A DNA stretch of 64,000 bases, from positions 248,001 through 312,000 of the forward strand of contig NZ_SOZD01000004.1 of NCBI RefSeq assembly GCF_004519335.1. Reading direction: 5' to 3'. Source of the DNA: Jiella endophytica (GTDB lineage Bacteria > Pseudomonadota > Alphaproteobacteria > Rhizobiales > Rhizobiaceae). Below, in pieces: positions 1 to 8,877 of the stretch. Position 1 is the stretch's first letter; each line of letters opens with the position of its first letter. The position numbers and the translations under genes are program-made. Below the pieces are notes generated by a model. That model searched no databases. It saw only the letters and a list, made by a program, of their open reading frames with translations, and was not told where the DNA came from.

Positions 1-274
1 AGCCGACCGGTATCTTCAGCTGCCACAGGCGCACGGGAACGCCGCGGCCGGCATCGAAGACGAGGCGAAGCCCGCCGGCCTCGACCAGCGTGCTGATGCC
101 GCTGCGATCGGGTCGCGGGGCGGGCGAGGCGGTGCCGAGCAGGGTGACCTTGATGGTCGCGGCGTCCTGCGAAACCGCCGGGCTCGCCTGCTTGCCGTCG
201 GCGGTCTGGGCCGCGGCCGGAATGGCGGCAAGTGCCGCGATCAGACCGGCGATCAGGGCAATGCGTTTCATCAT
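1..274 (-). CDS. Secreted metallo-beta-lactamase-fold hydrolase (5' part only)
   Basis: The first 91 codons of a gene that runs off the left edge. The N-terminus reads [20 protein letters not shown], ending in an AAAQ signal-peptidase site, so the product is probably periplasmic. The mature part has [20 protein letters not shown] and then [16 protein letters not shown]. This is the opening beta-strand block of ribonuclease Z/arylsulfatase-like metallo-beta-lactamase proteins. The zinc-binding HxHxDH motif would lie beyond the edge, so the fold is inferred from the start only. A GGAGGA ribosome site lies 6-8 bases before the two adjacent ATGs (274 and 271). Confidence 0.75.
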   Translation of the reverse strand, partial: MMKRIALIAGLIAALAAIPAAAQTADGKQASPAVSQDAATIKVTLLGTASPAPRPDRSGISTLVEAGGLRLVFDAGRGVPVRLWQLKIPVG

Positions 275-296
275 GATCGTTCCTCCTCCCGTGCTT

Positions 297-396
297 GGAG
301 CGTGGCGCCTCCAAACCGACGCGCCGAGGGCTCCAGCTTTTTCAATCACCGCACCATGCATTCCGAAGATCGATTCCGGTTTTCGGGCCGATGCCG
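297..396 (-). repeat. Dispersed hairpin repeat, family C, copy 1
   Basis: Read on the minus strand it starts CATCGGCCCGAAAACCGG and continues with AATCGATCTTCGG, a dyad close to CCGAAAATCG-GAAT-CGATTTTCGG. It ends in a GGAGC...GCTCC stem near 297-334. The same element recurs at 8021-8115 and 11818-11912. It fills the gap between the hydrolase and the dioxygenase genes. Confidence 0.8.
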
Positions 397-407
397 TCGT
401 TCCGCGA

Positions 408-1358
408 TCATTCCTCGACCGGCGGCGTGCCGTGGGTGTGGAAGGTCTCGATGGTCTTGAGACCCCAGGCCTGGCCCTTCCTGCGCTCGGCCTCGGTCCA
501 GACGACCGGCTGCCAGTCGGGGGCGAGGATCAGCCGGGCGCCGGAATTGGCGATCTCGACGCGGTTGCCGGCCGGCTCCCAGACATAGAGGAAGAAGGTG
601 CCCTGGATCGCGTGCTTGTGGGGTCCGGTCTCGATGTGGACGCCGTTCTGCAGGAAGATGTCGGCGGCGCGCAGCACGTCCTCGCGCTGGTCGGCTGCAT
701 AGGTGACATGGTGCAGCCGGCCATGGCCCTTGCCGTGTTCCTCGGTGCAGGCGAGGTCGTAGCTCTTGTTGTTGACGGTGAACCAGCAGCCGCCGATCCG
801 GCCGTTGTCGAGCCGGATCATCTCGGTCACACGCGAGCCGAGACAGGTCTCCATGAAGCGGCGGAATTCCGTCACGTCGTCCGCAAGGAGATTGAGATGG
901 TCGATCCGGCGCGGCGCGGCGCCGGTATAGGCCGAGGCGGTATTCTTCAGCGCCGCCTTCTCGGCCTCCTGCTGCGCCTCGTACCAGACCGGATCATAGT
1001 AGATCTCGAAGACATGGCCGAACGGATCGGCAAAGCGGAAGGCGCGGCCATGGCTCTGGTCGCCGTCGACCCAGCCAATCACGTCGTATCCCGACGCCTC
1101 GATCGCCGCGACCCGGCGTTCGAGCGCTTCCGGTGACGCCGCCCGATAGGCGACGTGGCCAACGCCGGTGACATCGGCGCTCGTCAGTTTCAGGGTGCAG
1201 AATTCGTAGTCGTCCCAGGCCCTGAGATAGGCGGATCTGCCGTCGCTGCCGGAGAGCTTCAGCCCGTAGACGCGGGTGAAGAAATCGAGGCTCTCGTCGA
1301 ATCTGTCGGTCAGCATCTCGACATGGCCGAGATGGGCGATGTCTCCCCAGCCGGTCAT
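408..1358 (-). CDS. VOC-family extradiol (catechol 2,3-type) dioxygenase
   Basis: A 316-aa protein with two vicinal-oxygen-chelate modules: residues about 7-130 ([19 protein letters not shown], then [12 protein letters not shown]) and about 150-290 ([12 protein letters not shown], then [13 protein letters not shown]). The His and Glu positions fit an Fe(II)-binding type I extradiol ring-cleavage enzyme: the first His of a module, a His in GRLHHVTYA, and the Glu in NRVEIAN. Its start overlaps the galB stop as TGATG, so translation is coupled. Ring cleavage followed by a GalB-type hydratase suggests catabolism of a catechol-, protocatechuate- or gallate-like acid. The exact substrate cannot be read from sequence. 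Confidence 0.88.
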   Translation of the reverse strand: MTGWGDIAHLGHVEMLTDRFDESLDFFTRVYGLKLSGSDGRSAYLRAWDDYEFCTLKLTSADVTGVGHVAYRAASPEALERRVAAIEASGYDVIGWVDGDQSHGRAFRFADPFGHVFEIYYDPVWYEAQQEAEKAALKNTASAYTGAAPRRIDHLNLLADDVTEFRRFMETCLGSRVTEMIRLDNGRIGGCWFTVNNKSYDLACTEEHGKGHGRLHHVTYAADQREDVLRAADIFLQNGVHIETGPHKHAIQGTFFLYVWEPAGNRVEIANSGARLILAPDWQPVVWTEAERRKGQAWGLKTIETFHTHGTPPVEE

Positions 1359-2092
1359 CACAGCTCGTCCACGGTGCGCGGGAAGATCGACTGGAAACCC
1401 TCGGCATAGCGGCAGTCGCGCCCGCCGGACTGGCCGCCGGAATTGCGCTTGAAGTGGTTCGCCCGGTTGATCGCGACGCGCGTATAATACTCCCAGAGGT
1501 GCTCCTGCCCCTCCATGCACTCGATCGCCGCGCGCTTCTTCTCCCAGACCGGGGTGATGTCGAGGAAGGTGTCGGGCTTCCAGCCCATCTGCTCGGTCTG
1601 GTGCGGCTCGAAGAGGTAGAGCTGCGGCGCGCCGAGCACCTTCTCGCCGGGATTGTGGCCCCAGGCCTGGGCGATCATCCGGCATTCGAGGACGGCGTTG
1701 GTCGTGTTCATGTGGTCGGTGTTGTAGGGATCATATTGCGAGTGCGACAGCATGAAGGCGGGCTGCACCCTCCGGATCACCTCGACGATCTTCATCTTGT
1801 TGTCGCGGGAGAACTCCAGCGGATAGTCGCCGAGATCGAGGCAGACGAGATCGGCGGCGCCGAGCGCCTTCGCCGCGTTTTCGGCCTCGGTCCGGCGGGC
1901 GCTCTTGACCCGGTCGAGGGTCATGCCCTCCTGCTTCCAGAGCTTGGCGCTCTCGCCGCGCTCGCCGAAGGAGAGGCAGAGGACGGTGACGTCATAGCCC
2001 TTTTCGGCATGCAGGGCGATCGCGCCGCCGCAGCGCCAGACGAAGTCGGCGGCATGGGCCGAGACGACGAGGGCGGTTTTTTGCGTGGCCAT
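1358..2092 (-). CDS. galB: GalB-like 4-oxalomesaconate hydratase (PIG-L/LmbE fold)
   Basis: 244 aa. The N-terminus TALVVSAHAADFVWRCGGAI and the following LCLSFGERGESAKLW match what I remember of Pseudomonas putida GalB. That zinc enzyme hydrates 4-oxalomesaconate in gallate/protocatechuate meta-cleavage. Likely zinc ligands are the His and Asp of AHAAD and the His of NTDHMN; GQEHLWEYYTRVA near the C-terminus is also GalB-like. The ATG at 2092 is preceded by AGAGGAA. A longer open frame extends upstream to 2188 but has no ribosome site. It is first in a two-gene operon with the dioxygenase and is preceded by a LysR-box-like motif at 2177-2204. Confidence 0.85.
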   Translation of the reverse strand: MATQKTALVVSAHAADFVWRCGGAIALHAEKGYDVTVLCLSFGERGESAKLWKQEGMTLDRVKSARRTEAENAAKALGAADLVCLDLGDYPLEFSRDNKMKIVEVIRRVQPAFMLSHSQYDPYNTDHMNTTNAVLECRMIAQAWGHNPGEKVLGAPQLYLFEPHQTEQMGWKPDTFLDITPVWEKKRAAIECMEGQEHLWEYYTRVAINRANHFKRNSGGQSGGRDCRYAEGFQSIFPRTVDEL

Positions 2093-2176
2093 GGCGTTCC
2101 TCTGCTGGTGACGGCATCGTTCGGTCGTCTTGCCGGGAAGGATGAACCGCGACCGGGCGCCTCTCCAATCGGAAAA

Positions 2177-2204
2177 GCGTCCCTTCACATAAGTTCAAGC
2201 TATA
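2177..2204 (-). promoter_or_regulatory. Putative LysR operator/promoter motif upstream of galB
   Basis: On the minus strand: TATAGC, five variable bases, CTTAT, two variable bases, GAAGGGACGC. The same arrangement occurs at 4988-5015 before dctP, with all 21 fixed bases identical. It contains ATA-N9-TAT, hence the T-N11-A core of LysR boxes. It lies about 85 bases before the galB start, in a 300-base gene-free gap (2093-2392) where I see no other clear feature. Confidence 0.6.
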
Positions 2205-2392
2205 CAGCATCGCCGGGCGATGGGCATTCCGGCTATCATCGGCGCGATCGGTCCGCAGCGGGAAGCGGTCGGTGAGAGGGCACGAGCGCGTTCGGCAAGC
2301 TTTTGTCGCGCTTCGTTGCACAAGGGCAGGAGCCGCCATGTCATGATCGGCGAACGCAAGGGAATTTCTCCGCCAATGAGGATGCCGCATCC

Positions 2393-2899
2393 ATGACTGC
2401 ACTTTTCAGGCGCTATGCCACGCCTTTCGTCACCGGCCTTTTCCTGGTGTCGCTGATCTCCGGCATCGCCCTGTTCTTCCATGTCGGGCCCGGTGCCTTT
2501 CACGGCATCCACGAATGGCTGAGCATGGTGCTGATCCTGCCCTTCCTTATGCATCTGTGGCGAAACTGGCGTGGCTTTGCGAATTATTTCCGACACGTCC
2601 CGATGGCGCTCGCCCTTGGCGTCTCGATCGCCGCATCCCTGGCCTTCTTCGTGCCGACCGGCCGGCAGGCGGCGCGGGGCGGGCCGCCGCAATTTGCCTT
2701 TGCCGAGCGCGTTCTCGACAATGGCACCGTGGAAGATGTGGCACCGCTGGTCGGCCTGACGGCAGACGAGGCGAAGGCTCGACTTGCCGCGGCCGGCTTC
2801 GAGATTCCCGCACCGGACGCGACGCTCAGCGCCATCGCCGAAGCGTCGAACAAATCATCCGCCGACCTGCTGCGGCTGTTGCAGGCGTCTTCGGGCTGA
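2393..2899 (+). CDS. DUF4405-type membrane protein
   Basis: 168 aa. Three hydrophobic segments lie at about 10-32, 44-62 and 72-92. His residues (FHVGPGAFHGIHEW, then MHLWRNW) resemble the haem-ligand His of DUF4405/cytochrome b561-like four-helix proteins, although only three helices are clear. The C-terminal third is soluble: VEDVAPLVGLTADEAKARLA and a final helix ending LLRLLQ, resembling a small ligand- or partner-binding tail. The ATG at 2393 has GAGGA about 11 bases upstream. It is followed after 21 bases by the dehydrogenase gene and may share its transcript. Its role is unknown, and a redox role is only a guess. Confidence 0.7.
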   Translation: MTALFRRYATPFVTGLFLVSLISGIALFFHVGPGAFHGIHEWLSMVLILPFLMHLWRNWRGFANYFRHVPMALALGVSIAASLAFFVPTGRQAARGGPPQFAFAERVLDNGTVEDVAPLVGLTADEAKARLAAAGFEIPAPDATLSAIAEASNKSSADLLRLLQASSG

Positions 2900-2920
2900 G
2901 CCGCAAAGAGAGGAACGAGG

Positions 2921-3826
2921 ATGGACGCAGCGCCGGGACATGCCACCAGCCGGAGCATCGCGCTGATCGGCTTCGGCGAGGCCGCCATGACGATCAGCCG
3001 TGGCTGGCCGGCCGGCGAGCGGCCGATCCGGGCCTTCGACGTGAAGACCGACGAGCCCGAGACGGCTGCGACGATGCGGTCGCGCTACGCCGGGGCCGGG
3101 GTCGAAGGCTGCGGAACGGCGAGCGAGGCGCTGGCGGGGGCAGTGATCGTCTTCTGCCTCGTTACCGCCGACCGCGCCGTCGAGGCCGCCGGGCAGGCCG
3201 CGGGAGCGCTCGAGCCGGGCGCGCTCTGGCTCGACGGCAACAGTGCCAGCCCGCAGAGCAAGCGGCAGGCGGGCGAAAGAATCGAGGCCGCCGGCGGGCG
3301 CTATGTCGACATGGCGATCATGGCGCCGGTGCATCCGAAGGGCCACCGGGTGCCGCTGCTCGTTTCCGGCCCGCATGCCGATGCGGCGCGCTTGACCCTG
3401 CAGGAACTCGGCATGAACGCCGCCCCCGCCGGGGCCGAGGTCGGCCAGGCGTCGGCGATCAAGATGCTTCGCTCGGTGATGGTCAAGGGTTTCGAGGCGC
3501 TGACCGCAGAGTGCCTGCTCGCCGCCCGCCGGGCCGGCGTCGAAGAGGCGGTGCTCGCCTCGCTGCAGGCTTCCGATCCGGGCCAGGACTGGACCGCCCG
3601 CTCGGCCTATAATCTCGAACGCATGATGGTGCACGGGACACGCCGCGCCGCCGAAATGGACGAGGTGCGCCGGACGGTGGAGGATCTCGGCCTGCCGCCG
3701 CGCATGAGCGCCGCGATCGCCGAATGGCAGCGGGCGATCGGCGGGCTCGGCCTTGCCGGCGGCGCGAACGATTTTGCCGAGCGCGCCGACCGGCTGAACG
3801 CGGCCCTTCAGTCCGACGAGGCCTGA
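2921..3826 (+). CDS. NAD(P)-dependent dehydrogenase, 6-phosphogluconate dehydrogenase-like with DUF1932 domain
   Basis: 301 aa. An N-terminal Rossmann fold starts IALIGFGEAA, a GxGxxA nucleotide motif at about 14-20. The C-terminal half is a DUF1932-type helical domain (IKMLRSVMVKGFEALTAECL). The conserved Lys of beta-hydroxyacid dehydrogenases is probably the Lys of SAIKMLRS. AGAGGAACGAGG precedes the ATG. Its stop overlaps the LysR start (TGATG), so enzyme and regulator are made together. Proteins of this type accompany extradiol-dioxygenase/GalB loci, where they probably reduce or oxidise a hydroxy-acid intermediate. The substrate is unknown. Confidence 0.82.
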   Translation: MDAAPGHATSRSIALIGFGEAAMTISRGWPAGERPIRAFDVKTDEPETAATMRSRYAGAGVEGCGTASEALAGAVIVFCLVTADRAVEAAGQAAGALEPGALWLDGNSASPQSKRQAGERIEAAGGRYVDMAIMAPVHPKGHRVPLLVSGPHADAARLTLQELGMNAAPAGAEVGQASAIKMLRSVMVKGFEALTAECLLAARRAGVEEAVLASLQASDPGQDWTARSAYNLERMMVHGTRRAAEMDEVRRTVEDLGLPPRMSAAIAEWQRAIGGLGLAGGANDFAERADRLNAALQSDEA

Positions 3827-4992
3827 TGGAGTTCAACCTCCGGCATCTGAGGATCTTCGCCGATGTCGTCGCCACCGGCTCGGTCACCGAGGCGGCGGCG
3901 CGGATCGGGCTGTCGCAGCCGGCCGTCACCCAGGCGGTCGTTCGGCTGGAGAAGCAGCTCGGGGCGACGCTCCTCGACCGCGGCCACCGCCGTGTCGAGC
4001 CGACACCGGCGGGGGCGCTCTTCGCCGCCCGGGCCGAACGCGCCCTTGCTCGTCTGACGGAGGCCGCCTCGGCGGCAGGCCCGCGGCTTGCCTGGACGGC
4101 GACCAGCGCCCAACTTGCCGCCTTCGTGGCGCTCGCCAGCACCGGCAGGTCGACCGACGCCGCCCGCGCCCTGCACATCGCCCAGCCGACCCTCCACCGC
4201 GCCGCGGCCGCGATCCAGAAGGAGGCGACGCGCCCCTTGATGGAGCGGACCTCGCGCGGCTTCGTCCCGACCCGCCTCGGCAGCGCACTCGCCCGCGCGG
4301 TGCAGCTTGCCTTCGCCGAGATGGACCAGGCCAGCATGGAGGTCGCGGAACTCGGCGCCCGCGACGTCGGGCGCATCGCCATCGGCGCGATGCCGCTCTC
4401 GCGCGCCGTGGCGCTGCCGCTGGCGGTGGCGCGGTTTCGCCGGAGCCGCCCGGCGATCACCGTGCGGATCGTCGACGGCCCCTATGTCGAGCTTCTGGAC
4501 GGGCTGGAATCCGGCACTCTGGACTTTCTGGTCGGCGCGCTGCGCAATCCGCCGCCGAGCCCCGACATCGAACAGGAAGCGCTGTTCAGCGACGACCTGG
4601 TGATCGTCTGCGGCCCCGCCCATCCGCTCGCCGGTTCGGTCACCGTGACCCGCGAAAACATCCTCCCCTACCCCTTCGTCGTCGCCACCGCCGGCACGCC
4701 GACCCGCCAGCATTTCGACCGGCTCGTCGCCGGCGCGCCGGCCGGCGGGCCGGGGCTGATCGAAAGCGGCTCGATGATCTTCATGCGGGAGATGCTGCTG
4801 CATTCCGAGCATCTCGGCTGCGTCTCGCGGCGCCAGGCCGAGGCCGAGGCGAAGCACGGGGCGATGCATGTCCTGCCGATGGCTCTGCCCGGGACGGAAC
4901 GGGTCATCGGCCTGACGACGCGGCGCGGCTGGCGCCCAACCAGGAGCCAGGCCGAGCTTCTCGACCTCGTCCGCGAAATCGCGGCGATATAG
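3826..4992 (+). CDS. LysR-family regulator with two tandem helix-turn-helix units
   Basis: 388 aa, against about 300 usual for LysR. Residues 1-62 are a standard winged helix (LRHLRIFADVVATGSVTEAA, then LSQPAVTQAV). Residues about 93-160 look like a second, diverged copy (SAQLAAFVALASTGRSTDAA, then IAQPTLHRAAAAIQ). The LysR effector-binding domain follows from about 175 to the end (RIAIGAMPLSRAVALPLAVA and onwards). The start overlaps the dehydrogenase stop. It sits between the galB and TRAP operons, both preceded by the same LysR-box motif, so it probably controls both in response to a ring-derived acid. Confidence 0.88.
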   Translation: MEFNLRHLRIFADVVATGSVTEAAARIGLSQPAVTQAVVRLEKQLGATLLDRGHRRVEPTPAGALFAARAERALARLTEAASAAGPRLAWTATSAQLAAFVALASTGRSTDAARALHIAQPTLHRAAAAIQKEATRPLMERTSRGFVPTRLGSALARAVQLAFAEMDQASMEVAELGARDVGRIAIGAMPLSRAVALPLAVARFRRSRPAITVRIVDGPYVELLDGLESGTLDFLVGALRNPPPSPDIEQEALFSDDLVIVCGPAHPLAGSVTVTRENILPYPFVVATAGTPTRQHFDRLVAGAPAGGPGLIESGSMIFMREMLLHSEHLGCVSRRQAEAEAKHGAMHVLPMALPGTERVIGLTTRRGWRPTRSQAELLDLVREIAAI

Positions 4993-5015
4993 CCAAATCT
5001 TATCCGAAGGGACGC
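4988..5015 (+). promoter_or_regulatory. Putative LysR operator/promoter motif upstream of dctP
   Basis: TATAGC, five variable bases, CTTAT, two variable bases, GAAGGGACGC. It is the partner of the minus-strand copy at 2177-2204 and includes ATA-N9-TAT (T-N11-A). It overlaps the last codons of the lysR gene and ends 95 bases before the dctP start, a sensible position for an activator site. Confidence 0.6.
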
Positions 5016-5110
5016 ATTATTGAATGGCTCCTTTGAGGCCCGGCGGGCATCGTCCGGGGATCGATGAAAAGGGACAGGCGGGAGGTCTGCCCATGGCCAG
5101 GGAGGAATCG

Positions 5111-6100
5111 ATGACCCTCGTGACACGACTGACCGGCGCGGCCCTCGCAATGGGCCTGGCGATCGGCACCGCCAATGCGGCGGAGCTGAAATTCGCCAAT
5201 TTCATGCCGCCGACGAACCCCTACGAGAAGGGCGCGTTCCAGCCATTCGCCGAGAAGCTGAAAGAGGCGACCAACGGCGAAGTGAGCGTCGAAGTCTTCT
5301 CCGGCGGCGAGCTCGGCGCCGGGCCGGTGGAGCAGTATTCCCGCGCCGTCGACGGCGTTGCCGACTTAGTCGTCAGCCTGCCCGGCTACACCGCCTCGAC
5401 CTTTCCGATCACCCTCCTCAGCGAGCTGCCGGGCGTCATCGGCGAGGACACCGGCACCAAGGCGATCTGGGACAATATCGAGCTGTTCCAGCCGGAATAT
5501 CGCCGGGTGCATCTCGTCAGCCTCTGGTCGAACGCCGAGAACGTCCTTTACAGCCGCGAAAAGCCGATCCACACGCCCGACGACGTCAAGGGCCTGAAGA
5601 TCCGCGTCCCCTCCCGCAACACCGGCCTCGTCGTCGAGAGCTGGGGCGCGACGCCGGTGTCGATGCCGGTTTCGGAGATCTACAACGCCCTGCAGACGGG
5701 CGTCATCGACGCGGCGATGATCGACGGCACCGGCACCAAGGCCTTCAAGCTCGGCGAGGTGTCGAAATACGTCACCGTCGGCATGAACACGACGATCTCG
5801 CCCTTCTTCATCCTGATGAACCGCGACAGCTACCAGTCGCTCGGCGACGAGGCGCAACAGGCGGTGGACAAGGTCGGCAAGGAGATCTCCATCATGGCCA
5901 ACGACACCCAGCTGAAGGCCGCCCACAAAGGGATCGACGCCTTCGGCGAGATGTCCGGCCACGAGGTGATCCATCTCACCGACGAGGAGAAGAAGGCCTT
6001 CGACGACTTGTCGAAGAACGTCACCGACAAGGTCGTCGCCGACGCCGAAGCGAACGGGCTTCCCGCCAAGAAGGTGGTCGGCGCGCTGTCCTCCGACTGA
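5111..6100 (+). CDS. dctP: TRAP transporter solute-binding protein DctP
   Basis: 329 aa. The signal peptide MTLVTRLTGAALAMGLAIGT ends at ANA-A, so the product is periplasmic. The DctP fold is shown by LKFANFMPPTNPYEKG, by the effector-binding block LKIRVPSRNTGLVVESWG (its Arg normally binds the substrate carboxylate) and by ALQTGVIDAAMIDG. AGGGAGGAATCG precedes the ATG at 5111. An in-frame ATG at 5093 has its own GGGAGG, so the N-terminus could be six residues longer. Four bases separate it from dctQ. It probably captures an organic or aromatic acid for the adjacent ring-cleavage enzymes. Confidence 0.93.
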   Translation: MTLVTRLTGAALAMGLAIGTANAAELKFANFMPPTNPYEKGAFQPFAEKLKEATNGEVSVEVFSGGELGAGPVEQYSRAVDGVADLVVSLPGYTASTFPITLLSELPGVIGEDTGTKAIWDNIELFQPEYRRVHLVSLWSNAENVLYSREKPIHTPDDVKGLKIRVPSRNTGLVVESWGATPVSMPVSEIYNALQTGVIDAAMIDGTGTKAFKLGEVSKYVTVGMNTTISPFFILMNRDSYQSLGDEAQQAVDKVGKEISIMANDTQLKAAHKGIDAFGEMSGHEVIHLTDEEKKAFDDLSKNVTDKVVADAEANGLPAKKVVGALSSD

Positions 6101-6103
6101 CCG

Positions 6104-6610
6104 ATGAGCCTCGTCACGGCCAAAGCCCGGTCGCTGATCCTCGACCGGGCGACGCTCATACTCGCCGCGATGGCGGGGGTCTGCCTGATCGGCACCGTCA
6201 TCCTCGTCTGCGCGGCGGTGCTGCTTCGCTACTTCGCCAATGCCCCGATCCTCGGCGTCAACGAGATCGTCCAGCTCGGCGGGGTCGCCATGGTGATGCT
6301 GGCGCTGCCCTGGTGCACCGAGCGCAACGCCCATGTCAGGGCCGACGTCTTCGATCCCTTCATCGGCCATTGGGGCCGGCTCGGCGGCGACATCCTCTCG
6401 CGCGCCGTATCCGGCTTCGTGCTCTCGGTTCTCGTCTACCGGTCCTGGGGCAAGATGCTCGACGCCCGCGAGTTCGGCGATGCGACCAACATGCTCGCTC
6501 TGCCGATCTGGCCGTTCTACGGACTGATGGCCCTCGGCCTCGCGCTGACCGTCGTGGTGCTTCTCATCCAGATCGTCCTGCTCCTCGTCAGCGGTGAGGA
6601 ATACCCATGA
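6104..6610 (+). CDS. dctQ: TRAP transporter small permease DctQ
   Basis: 168 aa with four membrane segments at about 15-38, 50-68, 95-115 and 133-160, the standard DctQ topology. The WCTERNAHVRADVF loop after the second segment is typical of the family. Its stop overlaps the dctM start (ATGA at 6607-6610). It forms the integral-membrane transporter with DctM, using a sodium or proton gradient. Confidence 0.92.
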   Translation: MSLVTAKARSLILDRATLILAAMAGVCLIGTVILVCAAVLLRYFANAPILGVNEIVQLGGVAMVMLALPWCTERNAHVRADVFDPFIGHWGRLGGDILSRAVSGFVLSVLVYRSWGKMLDAREFGDATNMLALPIWPFYGLMALGLALTVVVLLIQIVLLLVSGEEYP

Positions 6611-7911
6611 GCGATGTCGCCATCGGCGCCGTCGGATTCGCCTGCCTGTTCGTGCTGATGGTGCTGAGGACGCCGGTCGCCTTTTCGATGCTGATCGTCG
6701 GCTTCTTCGGCATGCTGGCGACGGGCGGCATGCGCTTTGCGAGCGCGACGCTGGTGACCGAATCCTATTCGGCGGTGACCAACTACTCGCTGCTCGTCGT
6801 GCCGATGTTCGTGCTTCTCGGCAATGTCGCCTCGGAGGCGGGCTTCAGCCGCGGCCTCTACGATGCGGCGAATGCCTGGGTCGGGCGGTTTCGCGGCGGC
6901 CTCGCCTCGGCCTCGGTGCTCGGCTGCGCGGCCTTTTCGGCGGTCAGCGGATCGTCGGTGGCGACCGCCGTGACCATCGGCAAGGTGGCGCTCCCGGAGA
7001 TGCGCCGGCTCGGCTATGCCGACGGCCTGTCGACCGGCTCGGTCGCCGCCGGCGGCACCCTCGGCTTCCTGATCCCGCCCTCCACCGGCTTCGTCATCTA
7101 CGCCATCCTGACCGAGCAATCGATCGGCCGGCTGTTCATGGCGGGCATCCTGCCGGGCGTCCTGATGTGCAGCTTCTTCATCGTCGCCGTGTGGCTGACG
7201 GTGCTGCGCAGGCCCGAAGCGGGGCGCCGCGGCCCGAAGCTCGGCTTCGGCGAGCGCCTGCGGTTTCTCGCCGGCGCCGCGCCGCTGATCGCCGTCATGG
7301 TGATCTCGATCGGCGGCATCTATGTCGGCGCCTTCACCCCGGTCGAATCCTCCGCCGTCGGCGCCGGGCTGACGATCCTCTTTGCCGCCTTCAGGCGTGG
7401 CATGGGGCTTGCCGGCTTCAGGAACGCCATTCTGGAGACCGTGCAGACGACGGCGATGCTCTACGCCATCGTCATCGGCGCCAACGTGCTCAACCCGTTC
7501 CTGGCGGTGACCCACATTCCGGACGCCTTCGGCGAGCTGATGACCTCGCTCGGCCTCGGCGCCTACGGCTCGCTGGCGATGATCATCTTCGCCTATGTGC
7601 TGCTCGGGATGTTCCTCGACGGCCTGGCGATGTTGGTGATCACCTTGCCGATCTTCTTTCCGGTGATCACCGGCTTCGGCTTCAACCCGATCTGGTTCGG
7701 CGTTGTCGCGGTGATCGTCATCGAGATGGGGATGATCACGCCGCCGGTCGGCCTCAACGTCTTCGTCATCCGGGCGGTCGCCGGCGACGTGCCGATGGCG
7801 ACGATCTTCAAGGGCGTGATGCCGTTCCTGGCGGCGATGATCCTCTGCCTGATCCTGATCATCGCCTTCCCGCAGATCGCGCTGCTGATCCCCAATTCGA
7901 TGTTCGGCTGA
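6607..7911 (+). CDS. dctM: TRAP transporter large permease DctM
   Basis: 434 aa, normal length for DctM, hydrophobic throughout with about 11-12 membrane segments. Family motifs include SGSSVATAVTIGKVALPEMR, GGTLGFLIPPSTGFVIYAIL and, near the end, MGMITPPVGLNVFVI. It is the last gene of the dctPQM operon. No U-rich terminator is evident after it; the next 560 bases hold only a hairpin repeat before tRNA-Lys. Confidence 0.95.
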   Translation: MSDVAIGAVGFACLFVLMVLRTPVAFSMLIVGFFGMLATGGMRFASATLVTESYSAVTNYSLLVVPMFVLLGNVASEAGFSRGLYDAANAWVGRFRGGLASASVLGCAAFSAVSGSSVATAVTIGKVALPEMRRLGYADGLSTGSVAAGGTLGFLIPPSTGFVIYAILTEQSIGRLFMAGILPGVLMCSFFIVAVWLTVLRRPEAGRRGPKLGFGERLRFLAGAAPLIAVMVISIGGIYVGAFTPVESSAVGAGLTILFAAFRRGMGLAGFRNAILETVQTTAMLYAIVIGANVLNPFLAVTHIPDAFGELMTSLGLGAYGSLAMIIFAYVLLGMFLDGLAMLVITLPIFFPVITGFGFNPIWFGVVAVIVIEMGMITPPVGLNVFVIRAVAGDVPMATIFKGVMPFLAAMILCLILIIAFPQIALLIPNSMFG

Positions 7912-8020
7912 GAGGGACGCGCCGCCAGAGCGTCGGGTCCGGCGGGACGGGCCAGGGACGCCCTGACGCGGCTCCTTGAACCGACGCGTCGACGAACGCG
8001 CGCCGATCATCCGACCGCGC

Positions 8021-8115
8021 CGGCCCGAAAATCGGAATCGATTTTCGGAAAGCGCGATGCGGTGATTCAATAACTTAGAGCGCCCTTCGTGCGTCCATTC
8101 GGACGCACGCCGCTC
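8021..8115 (+). repeat. Dispersed hairpin repeat, family C, copy 2
   Basis: Contains CCGAAAATCG-GAAT-CGATTTTCGG, a perfect 10-bp dyad, then AAAGCGCGATGCGGTGATTC, and a second hairpin GTGCGTCC-ATTC-GGACGCAC at 8089-8108 inside a GAGCG...CGCTC stem. It lies in the gene-free stretch 7912-8472. The rest of that stretch has short open frames but no credible coding signal, so I call it intergenic. Confidence 0.8.
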
Positions 8116-8472
8116 CAATGAACACCCGCGGCCAAATGTGGACGAGCAACGGCTTTCGAGCGTCTTGGGGACGCGCGGTGAGCAGCTTGAAGCTGGACGG
8201 ACTGACGTTCGGCGACATCCGGGGAAACGCCGTGACGCGGCTCCCGGGTTCGGGAATCAGTCGACTGCCTCGATCGCCGGGCGTTCGCTCCAGACAGCGA
8301 CACGCTCGACCGGAACGACCTCGGCCGAACGGATCGCATCTAGACCAACGCCGCGGCAAAGCGTCAGGCCGAGCGCCGACTTGCACAAACCAAACCCACG
8401 AACCGGGAAATTGAGTCTGTCATGCCGCGCCGAAGAACGACGCTGGAAGGCCAAGACTACAAAGAGGTTGAA

Positions 8473-8548
<76 letters not shown>

Positions 8549-8573
8549 GCCGGCCGCCTTCGCGGATTGCGGC

Positions 8574-8602
8574 TGTATAAAGAGCGATGCCGGGGCTGTC
8601 CA
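8574..8602 (-). promoter_or_regulatory. Sigma-70-type promoter for tRNA-Lys
   Basis: On the minus strand TGGACA (8602-8597), a 17-base spacer and TATACA (8579-8574), about 25 bases before the tRNA 5' end. This is the clearest housekeeping promoter in the window. I see no gene in the rest of the stretch 8549-8877. Confidence 0.7.
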
Positions 8603-8877
8603 CCCTCGTTTTCGCCTTTCTCGGCAAAGCGGTGAAACTTCCGTTTCGATGCAAGCCGCAAAGGCTTTTTATGAAGGCCGGACGGCCTGCGCGTGGCGCC
8701 TCGCCGGAGAGGTTGACCGTCTTGATCGTCACAGACCTTTGGCCGCGCGCCGGGTGCCTCAAAGCGCAAATCGGACGCCTCAGAGCGCTTGGGCGCTTGG
8801 CGGAAGCAGCGGACTTTTCTGACGGCTCCATGCCCTACGCCCCAGCGTCGCCGCCCACCAAGGCTTGCCGATTGGCT

